Positions 18,840 to 30,049 of a stretch of 64,000 bases of DNA are shown in pieces. Numbering within the stretch: position 1 is the stretch's first letter; the number at the start of each line of letters is the position of its first letter. Under the pieces are notes generated by a model. That model saw only the letters and a list, made by a program, of their open reading frames with translations, made no database searches and was not told where the DNA came from. The position numbers were made by a program, and so were the translations under genes. Where the stretch lies: contig SUTF01000004.1 of NCBI GenBank assembly GCA_015063005.1, positions 55,497-119,496 of the forward strand, in the 5' to 3' direction. Source of the DNA: Methanobrevibacter millerae (lineage in GTDB: Archaea; Methanobacteriota; Methanobacteria; Methanobacteriales; Methanobacteriaceae).

Positions 18840-19005
18840 TTAAATTAATGTTTGTTGACCATCAATATACCTAGGCTCCTTAACATCCTTTTCAACATCC
18901 CTATCATTAACATTCCCAATCAAAAGTGGGGAGTTTGTATTATAATGGTTGAAATTCCTTTAACAAGCCTCAGTGGAAAAATTTGCATAATGGTAATAAA
19001 ATTAT
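18840..19005 (-). pseudogene. C-terminal remnant of a third DUF1848 gene
   Basis: On the minus strand one frame reads YYHYANFSTEAC, a TAA stop, RNFNHYNTNSPLLIGNVNDR, then DVEKDVKEPRYIDGQQTLI and a stop at 18840. This aligns with the end of the intact DUF1848 protein at 25413-26351, which reads CKYCYAN, KSPLLLGHLKEDD and RYIEPKQTTLFDY at equivalent spacing. The cysteines of the metal-binding segment are lost and upstream sequence is no longer recognisable. It is therefore a dead third paralogue. Confidence 0.6.
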
Positions 19006-19236
19006 CGCTACATATTCGAAATTTGTTCATTAACATGAAACAAAATTAATTAATCCCAACTCTCAATAACCATATTAAAAAAATGCATATATGGATACAA
19101 GCTATTTAAGAAGCAAATATTATGAAAAATTATAAAAAAGGAACATGACTCTTCCGACAAAATGAAAAAGTTTACAATCTTTTACGAAATTAGTCCAAAC
19201 AAATTCTTAGAAGAAATTTATAATGAAATCATTAAT

Positions 19237-19991
19237 TTAAGGGTTATGCTTTTTAATTGTCGCCTTCAGACGCAATGCACTCAAACGAAAAATGCTCGTT
19301 ATATATGCAATTGAAAACGCAAACAGAAGGCGCTTGGAATTACCAAACATCCGATTATCAAAAATAATTGGAGTTTCCACCACTTTAATTTTTTTACCTT
19401 GGGAGGATTTCTTAATTTTCAATCTTAAAAGCACTTCCTCCACAACATCAAAATGCACACTAATCAACTCAGGCTCCACTTCCTTGAGACTGCAAGTATG
19501 ATACAGACGAAAATCCGTTGACATATCTTTCGCAGGAATCCCAATTACAACACCATATATCCTATTCAGAGAACGAGAAATAAACTGTGAAATTAGGGTG
19601 TCATTGGTTACTCCCTCTTCCATATAACGGGATCCAATCGCCACATCTGCATTCTCACTCATAAATATATGATAAATGTCTGGAATATACTCTGGATTAT
19701 GTGATCCGTCACTGTCCATAATAAAAAATTTCTGATACTGTGCAAAACGGATACCTATACAAAATGCATCGGCAAACCCTGTCTCTTCTTGAATCACATA
19801 TCGCACACCGTTTTCTTCACAAACTCCACTGGTATTATCAATTGATTCTTTAGAGTCCACAACAATAATTTCATAGGGCTCTCCACATTCATCCAGTTTT
19901 TTTTAATCTGTGGAATGAGCAAACGCAAATTTTTTTCTTCATCATAGGAAAGCAATACCCTACTGATTCCATTTTTCAAAAAATCCGGCAT
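19237..19991 (-). pseudogene. GT2 (dolichol-phosphate-mannose-synthase-like) glycosyltransferase, frameshifted
   Basis: An ATG at 19991 starts RVLLSYDEEKNLRLLIPQIKK. The frame is then lost in a run of eight A (about 19900-19907 as read on the minus strand), and the correct sequence LDECGEPYEIIVVDSKES continues in another frame to 19237. The second part carries the donor-site motif DSDGSHNPEYIP and IGSRYMEEG, typical of GT2 polyprenol-phosphate glycosyltransferases, but lacks C-terminal membrane spans. One added A would restore the frame, so the break may be a sequencing error or recent decay. It lies downstream of a likewise broken nucleotidyltransferase-cupin gene, from which it is separated by 14 bases. 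Confidence 0.7.
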
Positions 19992-20005
19992 ATAATCAAA
20001 TTCCT

Positions 20006-20996
20006 TTATCTAAAATAATAATCTTTAATGCAGACACTATCATTCAAATAAGATGTTGAAACTTCGTGCAACAAAGTATTTTCAGTTGCAACAATTGAAT
20101 GTGCAACACCTGGTAAGATACGGATGCTATCATTTTTTGAGAAATATTCCTTTCTATCTTCAAATTCAATATAACCTGACCCTGATAGAATGTACATTGT
20201 TTCATCCTTTTTCATTATGGTAATGAAATGATGTTCTAAATCCTTCTTTTATGTATAACTCTTTTGTTAAATACATTTCTGTTAAGATTAAAACTTTTTC
20301 ATATCCCCACGGTTTATCAGTTTTATTTTTATATTCCTTTTTAACTGCTTATAAATCTTTATAAGTATCTACTGCAATCCAAAAGATTCCATTTTCTTTA
20401 TAATATCCCAAATTATTTTCTTTTGCAATCAGTGGGAAATAAATTTTTTCTATGTCCCCTGTCTCAAACTCAAAAAAATCAATTTTAGATTTTATAAAAT
20501 AGATTCCTCCATTAATGTAATAATCTTCAAGGATAGGCTTTTCTTTAAAGGAAACTAAACGGTCACCATTTATTTCAACAATCCCGTATGGAGATTGCAT
20601 TTGTGTCACAAACATAATTACAGGTAATGATGATTTAATCCCATAATCAATCATTGCTTTCAAATTAATATCGGAAACAATATCTCCATTGCGTATAATG
20701 CAATGTTTATCCCCCTCAATTGCTCCCATTCCTAAACGAATTGCATTTAATGTGCCCAATTGTTCATCTTCAATTACATAATGGATTTTTACTCCATTGT
20801 ATTCATTCCCATACCTTTCTTCAATTTTTTCATGCAAAAATCCTGCAAGAAGATATACTTCATCAACACCCGAATTTTTAAAATCCAATAACTGCTTGTC
20901 TAGAATAGTATAATCCTCTTTAATTTCAATTAATGATTTTGGTATTGATTCTGTAACTGGCTTTAACCGTTTTCCAAAACCTCCGCATAAAATCAT
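20006..20996 (-). pseudogene. Sugar nucleotidyltransferase fused to a cupin, broken by a stop and a frameshift
   Basis: The first part (20996-20349) is an RfbA/GlmU-type nucleotidyltransferase: [16 protein letters not shown], then a typical GT-A core ending [14 protein letters not shown] at 20349-20351 follows, but the same frame continues as [19 protein letters not shown] to HYHNEK. One extra base near 20207 shifts the frame, after which [15 protein letters not shown] completes a cupin ending at 20006. The intact gene would encode a fusion of about 330 residues like bifunctional sugar-phosphate isomerase/guanylyltransferases. A GGAG is ideally spaced from an ATA at 21009-21011 rather than from an ATG, hinting that the original start codon ([11 protein letters not shown]) was lost too. 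Three lesions argue for true decay. Confidence 0.7.
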
Positions 20997-21011
20997 TCCA
21001 ACAGTTTCTAT

Positions 21012-21452
21012 AATTATCTCCTTTCGGCAATATATTATTTGATATTAATTTAATAATATTTTAATTTTTCTTCCAAATCATATTTTTCAAAAACTTAAGT
21101 GATTGGGATTGAACTTAATTTTTTGGAATAACCTGTTTATATCACCTAATTTTTATTTATTTTTAATTTAATAGTAGTAAATTAATACATAACATGAAAC
21201 TAATATATTAAAATGTCCACTATTCTATTTGAGACTGATATTGAGACGATGACAATGCAATTTAGTGAAAATCACTTAAGTTCTTGAAAGTGAATTATAA
21301 TAGCCAAACTTTATTTGAAAGTAAATTTTAATGTATAATAAAGATGAGAAACTAAAATATTATCACAATTACTATCATATGCTGAATAAATATAATTCCA
21401 CATGAAAAGATGTTATGACACAATTGATAAATTTTAAAAAAACGTGATTTAA
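21012..21452. other. Non-coding AT-rich stretch upstream of the flavoprotein gene
   Basis: About 440 bases without a convincing frame, RNA or long repeat. GTGAT just before 21453 acts as the ribosome site of the next gene. Confidence 0.45.
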
Positions 21453-22637
21453 ATGAATTATGATTTTGATGTAGTAATTATCGGAGCCGGCCCTGTTGGT
21501 TCAACGATTGCTTTTTATCTCGTACAAAATGATTTAAATGTGGCAATGGTTGAAAAGAAAACAAAAATAGGATATCCTTTACAATGTGCGGGAATTTTAA
21601 GCAAACATATTTTTGAATATAATGAATTGCCTGATGAAATAATCCTAAACACGGTTAAAGGCGCATTTCTCCATTCCAAAAACCATATTCTAGATATCAT
21701 AACAGATGAAAATGTAGCTTATGTAATTGACAGAGCGAATTATGATCAATTTTTATCAAGACGTGCAATTCAAAATGGCGTTAAACTAATCAGTAAAAAA
21801 GCGATTGATGTAGATATTGAAAAAGGAATAACTTATCTCTCAGATGAACGAAGCATAAGTTCAAAAGTTATTGTAGGATGTGATGGATTCAAATCAGTAG
21901 TATCAAAAAATATAGGAAATGATCAGCAAAATTTCAAAGCATCGCAAATGCTTGTTTCAATAAATGATGAGGATATGAACAATTTTAGAAAATCAAATAG
22001 GAAAACCGACGATTATGTGGACATGTGTTTATATGAAAACGCAATACCTGGTTTTCTATGGATGATTCCCCTTCAAAAGAATAATTACCGGGTTGGATTA
22101 TTCTCCAATGACTCTCACAGACAGCAAAACACAATTATAACAGACTTCCTGAATGAAAATTTTGAATATGAAATAATTGAAAAATATAAGGGATTAATTC
22201 CTATTTTCAATAACAAAAATAGATTGGTTAAAAATAGAGCAATACTAATAGGAGATGCAGCATCACAAATTAAACCCACTACTGGCGGAGGATTATTAAT
22301 AGCATTCGATAACTGTAAAATAGCAAACAAATACATTACCGATGCAGTAAAAAAAGACAATATAAACTTATTGGAAGGATATCAAAAAGAATTTAATAAA
22401 AAATATTTAAAAGAATTAAACTATCAATCCAAAATACAAAAAACTTTTAAATTATTGAATGATGATGATTTAGATTATCTCTTTGAAAAAGCAAAACAAA
22501 ATGATTGTGAAAATATTATCTCTGTGTATGGGGACATGGACAATCAGTCAGAAGTTGTAAAAGAAATGAAAAAAAGAGGTTTAATGTTTAAAATTATGCC
22601 TAAATTTATTTATAAAAAAATTGTGAATATATTTTAG
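21453..22637 (+). CDS. Geranylgeranyl-reductase-family FAD-dependent oxidoreductase
   Basis: The protein has 394 residues. The N-terminal dinucleotide fold reads VVIIGAGPVGSTIA, with an acidic strand end near MVEKK. The family motif for substrate access, YPLQCAGILS, follows. The second FAD motif GDAASQIKPTTGGG lies near residue 270. These are features of geranylgeranyl reductases, which saturate isoprenoid chains of archaeal lipids. Several paralogues occur per methanogen genome, and this one stands alone beside mobile DNA, so the substrate could be membrane lipid, a polyprenol carrier or a quinone-like cofactor. Family certain, substrate not. Confidence 0.85.
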   Translation: MNYDFDVVIIGAGPVGSTIAFYLVQNDLNVAMVEKKTKIGYPLQCAGILSKHIFEYNELPDEIILNTVKGAFLHSKNHILDIITDENVAYVIDRANYDQFLSRRAIQNGVKLISKKAIDVDIEKGITYLSDERSISSKVIVGCDGFKSVVSKNIGNDQQNFKASQMLVSINDEDMNNFRKSNRKTDDYVDMCLYENAIPGFLWMIPLQKNNYRVGLFSNDSHRQQNTIITDFLNENFEYEIIEKYKGLIPIFNNKNRLVKNRAILIGDAASQIKPTTGGGLLIAFDNCKIANKYITDAVKKDNINLLEGYQKEFNKKYLKELNYQSKIQKTFKLLNDDDLDYLFEKAKQNDCENIISVYGDMDNQSEVVKEMKKRGLMFKIMPKFIYKKIVNIF

Positions 22638-22683
22638 ATATAAGTGATTTAATGGTGTTAATTTCTATCCACTCACAAAATTT

Positions 22684-22707
22684 GTTAGTGTAAAAAATTT
22701 AACTGAT
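22684..22707 (+). repeat. Left terminal inverted repeat of the insertion sequence
   Basis: The 24 bases begin GTTAGTGTAAAAAATTT and end AACTGAT. They are exactly the reverse complement of 24458-24481. Confidence 0.9.
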
Positions 22708-22711
22708 AATT

Positions 22712-24157
22712 TTATTTTTTTACTGGGTTTTTGAGGACATTTTGTTCAATCCATTTGAGGTCATCAATTTTGATTTGAGTTATTGCACCTGCATATGTTC
22801 GATAAATTCTTTTTATTTTTCCTGGAAATGTTACTTTGAACAGTAATTCAACTAAATTATTTGTTTTTGGCATATTTTTATCATTTAAGTAGTTTAATGC
22901 TTTATTTATCTTTTTTGATAGTTTTTTGATGAAGTCTTTTATTATTGGAGGTAATTCTTCTAATTTGTCATTTAATTGATTGAAATATTTCATTGCGGTT
23001 TTTAAAGATTTGGCACGGAATATTTTCTTGATTGTTTCTTTATAATCTAAGTGTTCTTTGATTTTAGCTTTGTATTTTCTTATTTTTTCTTTATTTTCAT
23101 CTATTTGTTGTTTTAGCTTTTTTCTTTTTTCTAGGTTTTTGTTTGCTTTTTTATCGGATTTTTTAGGTCTTCCTCTTTTTAAGGGCATTTCTTTTTTTAA
23201 TTCTTCTATTTTTGCTTCTTTTTTCTCATTTGCTTTTGTTAGTGATTCTATGAGTCTTTTTTTTAGTGTTTATGTATGGATTTAGTTTTGTCATTAGGTT
23301 TTGCATTATGTGGAATGTGCAAAGTTGGTGTTTTGCACCTAATCCTTCTATTATTTCTGGATATGAACGATATCCATCAGTAATGATAGTATCTAATTTT
23401 ATATTTGCTGTGGACTCTTTTAAGAACATTTCAATGTATTCCTTATTGAATTGGTTTTTGGGAATTAATTCATCATTGATAATCATCTTTGTATGCACAT
23501 CAATTAAGGCTAATCTTACGTAGATTTTCTTATTAATCTTTATATATTCTTCATCATAACTATAATAACCGCTAGGCTTTATATTTAATTTTTTAATTTC
23601 TTTTAATATTTCTTGTTCTTTATTGTAGAGGTATTGTGGGATAATTCCTTTTCATGTAAGTATATGCTTTGTCTTGATATATTGAAGTTAAATTGTTCGT
23701 TTACAATTTCAGTTTTTGATCCATATGATGAATATGTAATTTTTGTGCACATTAATCCCTGTTTTTTGATTTCTCTTGTATAATTACAGTATTTATCAAT
23801 ATACTATGGCAACATTGTTGTCATGTATTTTTCTTTATTTTTAGATTGATATTTATAAGTTTGCTTATAAATTATGTATTTTTTGTTTAATTTAAATTCA
23901 ACTAATCCATTTTTAACATGTTTTTGAGCAAAATCAGAATCATATTCTCTATAATCAAAATAAATCACAAATAAATCAGTAACCATAATTTCTGAGAATA
24001 AATCAACGATTTTAGGAGAAATAGTGTTGCAAATGTAGAGTAAATTTCCCTGTCCAAATAAGTAATATTTAAATAAATCTTCAACACAATATATCTCTGT
24101 AGGCTTTTTATTTTCGGGTTTTATATATAATAATTAGTCTACATTTAATTTAAACAT
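22712..24157 (-). pseudogene. DDE transposase, broken by two stops and two frameshifts
   Basis: Starting at ATG 24157 the frame reads MFKLNVD, TAA, LLYIKPENKKPTEIYC and onwards. It meets a TAG near 23804, continues YIDKYCNYTREIKKQG, shifts near 23640 into IIPQYLYNKEQE and YYSYDEEYIKINKK, and shifts again near 23270 into LIESLTKANEKKEAK to the end at 22712. The catalytic-core segments are visible: SYDEEY, then IITDGYRSYPEIIEGLGAKH, and TNNLVEL as the probable glutamate region. A lysine-rich insertion (RGRPKKSDKK) lies between the second and third motifs. The intact protein would be about 480 residues. Similar in outline to IS6/MULE-type RNase-H-fold transposases; family not assigned. Confidence 0.8.
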
Positions 24158-24457
24158 TTCTACAAACTTTAAATTTAAAAATAAAACTTAAATAGTTGAT
24201 AATATTTAAATAACTTGATATTCATAAAACATATACTAATTTAATTAATTTAAGTAGAATATGAGTTATTCTGCGAATAATGAATCATATTTTAAATGAT
24301 AATTAGAGAAGAATGGTATTTTATCAAAGCAGTAATATCATTTAATTGATGCAAAATCAAATCATTTTGCCCTTATTTTTTATTTAACAATTTAATATTA
24401 AGTTAATAACAGATTAAGTTTTAATAAATAGAATGTATATAAAATAAAAATAAATTC

Positions 24458-24481
24458 ATCAGTTAAATTTTTTACACTAAC
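24458..24481 (-). repeat. Right terminal inverted repeat of the insertion sequence
   Basis: The reverse complement of the left repeat, perfect over 24 bases. It supplies the last codons and stop of the truncated neighbouring gene. Confidence 0.9.
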
Positions 24482-25300
24482 TTACCTGGAATAAAAACTC
24501 TACTTCGGGATTCATTAATTAAATCCATATTAAATAAAGAGATAATAAATAAAATACTATCATCAAATTGTTTTCCCAGAAGTTTAATTATAAACTCAGA
24601 TAGAAAACACTCAAATTTATTTTGATCTTCAAAAATAGAATCATCCAATTTAATATTATCCAATTTTTCAAAAATATCAAATGAATTATTTACATAAATA
24701 TCCTCAAGAATATTTCTTTCAAAATTAGATAATAAAATAAATATATTTATATCAAAACCTCCAAAATAATCACCAATTATTTTTTGAAGTTCGTCATAAT
24801 CCTTAGAAATTTTTGATACATCATAAAATCTTCTTGAAAAACTATTCAAGTCATAAGAAGAAATATTATATACATCAAATAACTTTTATTAATCCTAGAA
24901 GATTCAACATATAACTTTTTAAAAAAATCACAGTTATTAATAGAATTAAATAATTTATTTTTGAACCTTGATGGTTGATATATCCTATTAAAATAATGAA
25001 AATGAGTATTTAATCCATTTTCTGTTGTTTTTAAATTATAAATATATTGTTCAAAATCTGAATAATCCTCTTTTCTGATTCCCTCCCTATTTTTATAATC
25101 AGGAAATAATTCAAAGAATATTGCGCCTTCTTCGCTATACTCATCTTTTATTTTGAAAAATTCTTTTCTCATTTCTGCTTTGGAAGAACGTGAAAAATTG
25201 TCTATTAATTTTGTTAATCCTAAAAGAAAATGTACCTTTCATCATCATTGAAAGAATCCATAGAAATATCTTTTAATTCCCGAATAAAGTTGTCAACCAT
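24472..25300 (-). pseudogene. Unrecognised protein gene, frameshifted twice and truncated by the insertion sequence
   Basis: From ATG 25300 (preceded by GGTG) the protein runs MVDNFIRELKDISMDSFNDD to DERYIF. It shifts frame near 25230 to LGLTKLIDNFSRSSKAEM and MRKEFFKIKDEYSEEG, then shifts again near 24865 to DVYNISSYDLNSFSRRFYDV and ends RVFIPGKLV, where the last codons belong to the insertion-sequence repeat. The intact protein would exceed 270 residues and be soluble and helical; no family or motif is recognised. Both small shifts and the insertion indicate a dead gene. Confidence 0.65.
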
Positions 25301-25412
25301 TATAACACCCAAATTTTAGAATTTAATCAAAAGTTAAATTAATATGTATTTATTATGTTAGTTAATAGATTTATAATTAATGTGGAATACTTCTTTAATA
25401 ACCATAGATAAT

Positions 25413-26351
25413 TTAATAATCAAATAAAGTTGTTTGTTTAGGTTCAATATATCTTATTACCTTTGTTTCAATTAGCTTATCATCTTCCTTAAGATGTCCA
25501 AGCAACAATGGCGATTTCTCATCATGCAGTTTTATAACATTTTTTGGAATTTCAGGTTTTCGATTGGCGTAGCAATATTTGCATTCACTTAAACAGGAAT
25601 TGTAAGCACCTATGTCTCTTGATGGAATGCAATGACAGTTTTCTCTAATTCCATTAGCTTTAACATTTTTATAAACTACATTGTGCGCCTGTTCTAAAAT
25701 TTCACGTGTGGTGCATCCTGCAGCATAAATACCATATTTCTCATAGCTTTCATTTGTTGCACATGATTGAGTATACAGATTATATTTTTTTGATAGCTCT
25801 CCAATTCCTTTCAATAGCTTTTCTTTATCATTTACAGTGAATGGAATTATTTCAGGCATGTTCTCTTCAACTTTTTTGTACATATCAACAAAGCTAAATA
25901 TGCATCTGTAAACTAACGGTGAGATTTTTTCGGCCATGTATTCAAATGTTTCCAAATGTTTTTCAACAGGGTATTTTTCAGTAAGAAGTATCGGATCATA
26001 TCTCCAGAGAATCTTATTCTCACCAACAATATCAGATAATCGTTTCAACGTTTTAATAGATTGATTTATTGATGGGACTTTCGGTTCTATGTCCTTGCCG
26101 TATGCAGTAATCGTGTAGTTGCACAATATATTGTACTTTTCATCAATGTCACCTATATGTTTCAAGATAGGTTGGTAGTTCTTGGAGCAGAACAGAAGAC
26201 AATCTACATCTTCAGGATTTAAACTTAGCTTATACACATTCTCCCTTGCAAATGGATTTCTTGAATATGCATATCCCTCTTCAAGTCTGTTCAATAGCCA
26301 TGGAGTGTAGTAGTTCACTATATCTGTTCTTCCGCCGACATTTATTATCAT
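25413..26351 (-). CDS. DUF1848 family protein with C-terminal Cys-rich (iron-sulfur-like) motif
   Basis: The protein has about 312 residues. DUF1848 proteins typically begin IINVxGRTDI, seen here as MIINVGGRTDI, and carry a distal cysteine cluster. Here that cluster is CHCIPSRDIGAYNSC followed by LSECKYCYANRK, suggesting an Fe-S or radical-SAM-like site. The start at 26351 is chosen because AGTGATAAC precedes it; an in-frame ATG at 26384 adds eleven residues. A paralogue follows at 26598-27386 and a dead third copy lies at 18840-19005. Biochemical role unknown. Confidence 0.8.
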   Translation of the reverse strand: MIINVGGRTDIVNYYTPWLLNRLEEGYAYSRNPFARENVYKLSLNPEDVDCLLFCSKNYQPILKHIGDIDEKYNILCNYTITAYGKDIEPKVPSINQSIKTLKRLSDIVGENKILWRYDPILLTEKYPVEKHLETFEYMAEKISPLVYRCIFSFVDMYKKVEENMPEIIPFTVNDKEKLLKGIGELSKKYNLYTQSCATNESYEKYGIYAAGCTTREILEQAHNVVYKNVKANGIRENCHCIPSRDIGAYNSCLSECKYCYANRKPEIPKNVIKLHDEKSPLLLGHLKEDDKLIETKVIRYIEPKQTTLFDY

Positions 26352-26597
26352 GTTATCACTTACTATATCTGGTGACATTAACATTTCTTATTTGTGTTTT
26401 GGCCAGCATCATACTGCCAACTTTGATAAATAATAACTGTTCAAGACAACATTTTTATTTCTATACATTCACCAATGTTTTTATTTTATATCTGAATATA
26501 TGTTAAAATTCTACGATTTGAACGAATTTCCAAAATTTTAATTATTGAGGAAGAATAATATTATTATTTGTAGTGAGAGAAAAGTAGTAGATAATTT

Positions 26598-27386
26598 CTA
26601 ACTATTGGCATAACAATATCTGCATCCATGCATGCAGGTATTATATAATCCAATATCCCTTCCCATTAAACAGTTGCATTCACGATTCCTATATTTTCCT
26701 TTAGGGACCTTTAAATTATTTCCAATAGCTTTTTCCAACACCTGTTGAGTCATGCACCCTGTCGAATCAAATCCAAACTGGTCAAGCAATGTTCCTTCAA
26801 CGCATGTCTTCATTTGCAGACCATATTCGTCAGCAATCTTAGCAAAATTTTTTCCAATGACTAATCTTTCATCTGTTGTGACTTCCTGAGCTTCAGGAAA
26901 ATTACGTAATACCTTTTTATATAAATCTATAAAGCTTATTGTGCAGTCAGAAGTATATTCATGCAGTTCGGATGCCATTTCTTCAAACTTGTCAATATGA
27001 AATTCCAGGTCATACTTTTCAGTTATGAAAATCGGGCCATATCTCCAGGATATGGCATTGATTCCTACAATTTCAGATAACTCCTTGAATGTTTTTATAA
27101 CTTTCCTATAATCAGGAACGTTGAGCTCAATATCCTTTTCATATGGAGTTATTGTCACAAACCAAAACTGTTTATATTCTGACAAATTATCCAGATTCCT
27201 TAGCAACGGCTTTGGATTTTTGGAACAGAAGCATATGCAATCTACAGTTTTAGGATTGAAATTGTATTTATAAATCTGATTATTATAAGGGTTTTTGCTG
27301 AAAACAAACCCTTCTTCTACTCTATTCAAGAACCATTTATGAAAAAAAGCGGGAATGTCTGTTCTGGTTCCGGTATTGAGTATCAT
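26598..27386 (-). CDS. DUF1848 family protein, shorter paralogue
   Basis: This 262-residue protein begins MILNTGTRTDIPAFFHKWF and ends with CNCLMGRDIGLYNTC followed by MHGCRYCYANS. It lacks the 40-residue tail present in the neighbouring copy. The internal FCSKNPKPLL and SWRYGPIFITEKYD segments correspond to FCSKNYQPIL and LWRYDPILLTEKYP in the paralogue. Its start is only 21 bases from the end of the thiolase gene, so it may be co-transcribed with the mevalonate genes. Function unknown. Confidence 0.8.
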   Translation of the reverse strand: MILNTGTRTDIPAFFHKWFLNRVEEGFVFSKNPYNNQIYKYNFNPKTVDCICFCSKNPKPLLRNLDNLSEYKQFWFVTITPYEKDIELNVPDYRKVIKTFKELSEIVGINAISWRYGPIFITEKYDLEFHIDKFEEMASELHEYTSDCTISFIDLYKKVLRNFPEAQEVTTDERLVIGKNFAKIADEYGLQMKTCVEGTLLDQFGFDSTGCMTQQVLEKAIGNNLKVPKGKYRNRECNCLMGRDIGLYNTCMHGCRYCYANS

Positions 27387-27407
27387 AAAAAAATAAGTGA
27401 AAAGAGA

Positions 27408-28568
<1,161 letters not shown>

Positions 28569-28577
28569 TTAACCTCC

Positions 28578-29615
28578 CTACATTTTAATTTTACCTTTGA
28601 ATTTAGCGTAAACAGCATAATCGACATAAGTCTTATTGGAAATGATGTCTTCTGTTTTAGGAGCCAAATCTCTTTTCTTAAGTATTTCGTCTGTCACTTC
28701 TAATGTGAATCCGTCACTACCTGCACCTGAACCGTATGATACGACGAATATTTTGTCGCCAGGTTCTGCAACATCCAAAATATTGGATAATGCAAGAGGA
28801 ACAGCACCGGAGTAAGTATTTCCAATGTTTGGAGTTAATAATCCTTGAGAGTATTGTTCAGGAGTGAATCCTAACTTTTTAGCTGCTCTTAAGTAAAATT
28901 TACCATTAGGTTGGTGGAAACAAGCATAATCATAATCAGAAGCCTGAGAATCAGTTAATTCAAATAAGTTTTTAGCTGCACTTAGCACATGCTTGAAGTA
29001 AGCTGGCTCACCTGTAAAACGTCCACCGTGGGAAGGATAGTCTTCACCTTCTCTTCTGTAGAAATCAGGAGTGTCAGTTGTGAAACTGTAAGTCTGTTCG
29101 ATTTCAGCCAATACGTCTTTTTTACCAATGACGTAAGCAGCACCACCAGCGGATGCAGTGTATTCTAAAGCATCACCAGGAGCACCCTGTGAAGTATCGG
29201 CACCAATAGCCAATCCATATTCAATCATACCACTTTCAACAAGACCCATTGACATTTGAATTCCAGCAGTACCTGCTTTACATGCAAATTCCAAATCAGC
29301 TGCGGTCAAATCAGGTGTTGCACAAACTGCTTCTGCAACAATGGTTGCTGTTGGTTTTACCGCATAAGGATGTGATTCAGAACCAACATAAACAGCACCG
29401 ATTTTTTGTGGATCTATTTGAGCTCTTGCTAGTGCATATCTAGCAGCAGTAACTGCAATAGTTGCAGTATCTTCATCAGCAGAAGGAACGGACTTTTCAT
29501 TTACAACTAATCCATTAGATAAAGCTACAGGGTCATCTCCCCAAACTTTAGCTATTTCTTCTACTTTTATTCTGTATGAAGGCACATATGCCCCATATCC
29601 TACAATTCCTACCAT
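28578..29615 (-). CDS. Hydroxymethylglutaryl-CoA synthase
   Basis: This 345-residue archaeal HMG-CoA synthase joins acetyl-CoA and acetoacetyl-CoA, the first committed step to isoprenoid lipids. The catalytic cysteine is C112 in [11 protein letters not shown] conserved acidic/His framework ([25 protein letters not shown]) and a C-terminal glycine-rich [11 protein letters not shown] are present. GGTGATTTA precedes the ATG. First gene of an operon with thiolase. Confidence 0.94.
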   Translation of the reverse strand: MVGIVGYGAYVPSYRIKVEEIAKVWGDDPVALSNGLVVNEKSVPSADEDTATIAVTAARYALARAQIDPQKIGAVYVGSESHPYAVKPTATIVAEAVCATPDLTAADLEFACKAGTAGIQMSMGLVESGMIEYGLAIGADTSQGAPGDALEYTASAGGAAYVIGKKDVLAEIEQTYSFTTDTPDFYRREGEDYPSHGGRFTGEPAYFKHVLSAAKNLFELTDSQASDYDYACFHQPNGKFYLRAAKKLGFTPEQYSQGLLTPNIGNTYSGAVPLALSNILDVAEPGDKIFVVSYGSGAGSDGFTLEVTDEILKKRDLAPKTEDIISNKTYVDYAVYAKFKGKIKM

Positions 29616-29768
29616 TAAATCACCGTTAATTTTAAATTTATAGAATAATCATTAAAAAGTATTTTAATTAATTAATATATGATTTTAAGTATTATATAAA
29701 AGTAACTACAAAAAATAACAAATTTAATAAGATATTCAAAAATATTCAAAAAAAGAGAAATTTCAATA

Positions 29769-29842
29769 TGCAGCTGCCGGGATTCGAACCCGGGTTGTAG
29801 GCTTGGAAGGCCCAAGTAATAACCAGACTATACCACAGCTGC
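29769..29842 (-). tRNA. tRNA-Gly (anticodon TCC)
   Basis: On the minus strand the acceptor stem GCAGCTG/CAGCTGC is perfect, the anticodon loop is CTTCCAA (anticodon TCC), and the T arm is CCGGG-TTCGAAT-CCCGG. Discriminator A; CCA not encoded. It lies 11 bases downstream of another tRNA-Gly and was probably transcribed with it. Confidence 0.95.
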
Positions 29843-29853
29843 AAAAGTAAAAG

Positions 29854-29927
29854 TGCGGCGTCCGGGATTTGAACCCGGGTCTCTAACGTGGCAGGCTAGA
29901 GTCTTAACCAGGCTGGACTAACACCGC
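29854..29927 (-). tRNA. tRNA-Gly (anticodon GCC)
   Basis: The minus-strand cloverleaf has acceptor GCGGTGT/ACGCCGC with one G-U, anticodon loop CTGCCAC (anticodon GCC) on a CTAGC/GTTAG stem, and T loop TTCAAAT. Discriminator A; CCA not encoded. It is the promoter-proximal member of a two-tRNA unit. Confidence 0.95.
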
Positions 29928-29960
29928 ATAAAATAAACAACAATATTATATTGTACCACA

Positions 29961-29972
29961 ATAATATATAAA
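29961..29972 (-). promoter_or_regulatory. TATA box of the tRNA-Gly pair
   Basis: The minus strand reads AAAAACTTTATATATTATTG, a BRE plus TATA element of classical archaeal form. It lies 34 bases upstream of the mature 5' end of tRNA-Gly(GCC), leaving room for a start site and a short leader. Confidence 0.7.
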
Positions 29973-30049
29973 GTTTTTGATTTTTTTATGCTTTAGTCAT
30001 TTTACCAGAAGGCAAAATTATTATTCAAATCAAAAACTTTACCCAAACA

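Larger units (their letters stand above)
22684..24481 (-). mobile_element. Insertion sequence of 1798 bp, inactivated
   Basis: Perfect 24-bp terminal inverted repeats bound a single degenerate DDE transposase gene read on the minus strand, plus about 300 bases of non-coding leader. No target-site duplication is evident (flanks AAAATTT and TTACCTG). The right end lies inside a minus-strand gene, which it truncates. The transposase is broken in several places, so the element cannot move by itself. I do not assign an IS family with confidence. Confidence 0.85.

Noticed and set aside
18852-19049. Plus-strand frame of 65 codons
   Set aside because: It overlaps the better-supported DUF1848 remnant on the other strand, has no ribosome site and resembles no protein.
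23058-23523. Plus-strand frames inside the insertion sequence
   Set aside because: They are antisense to the lysine-rich part of the transposase and have no independent support.
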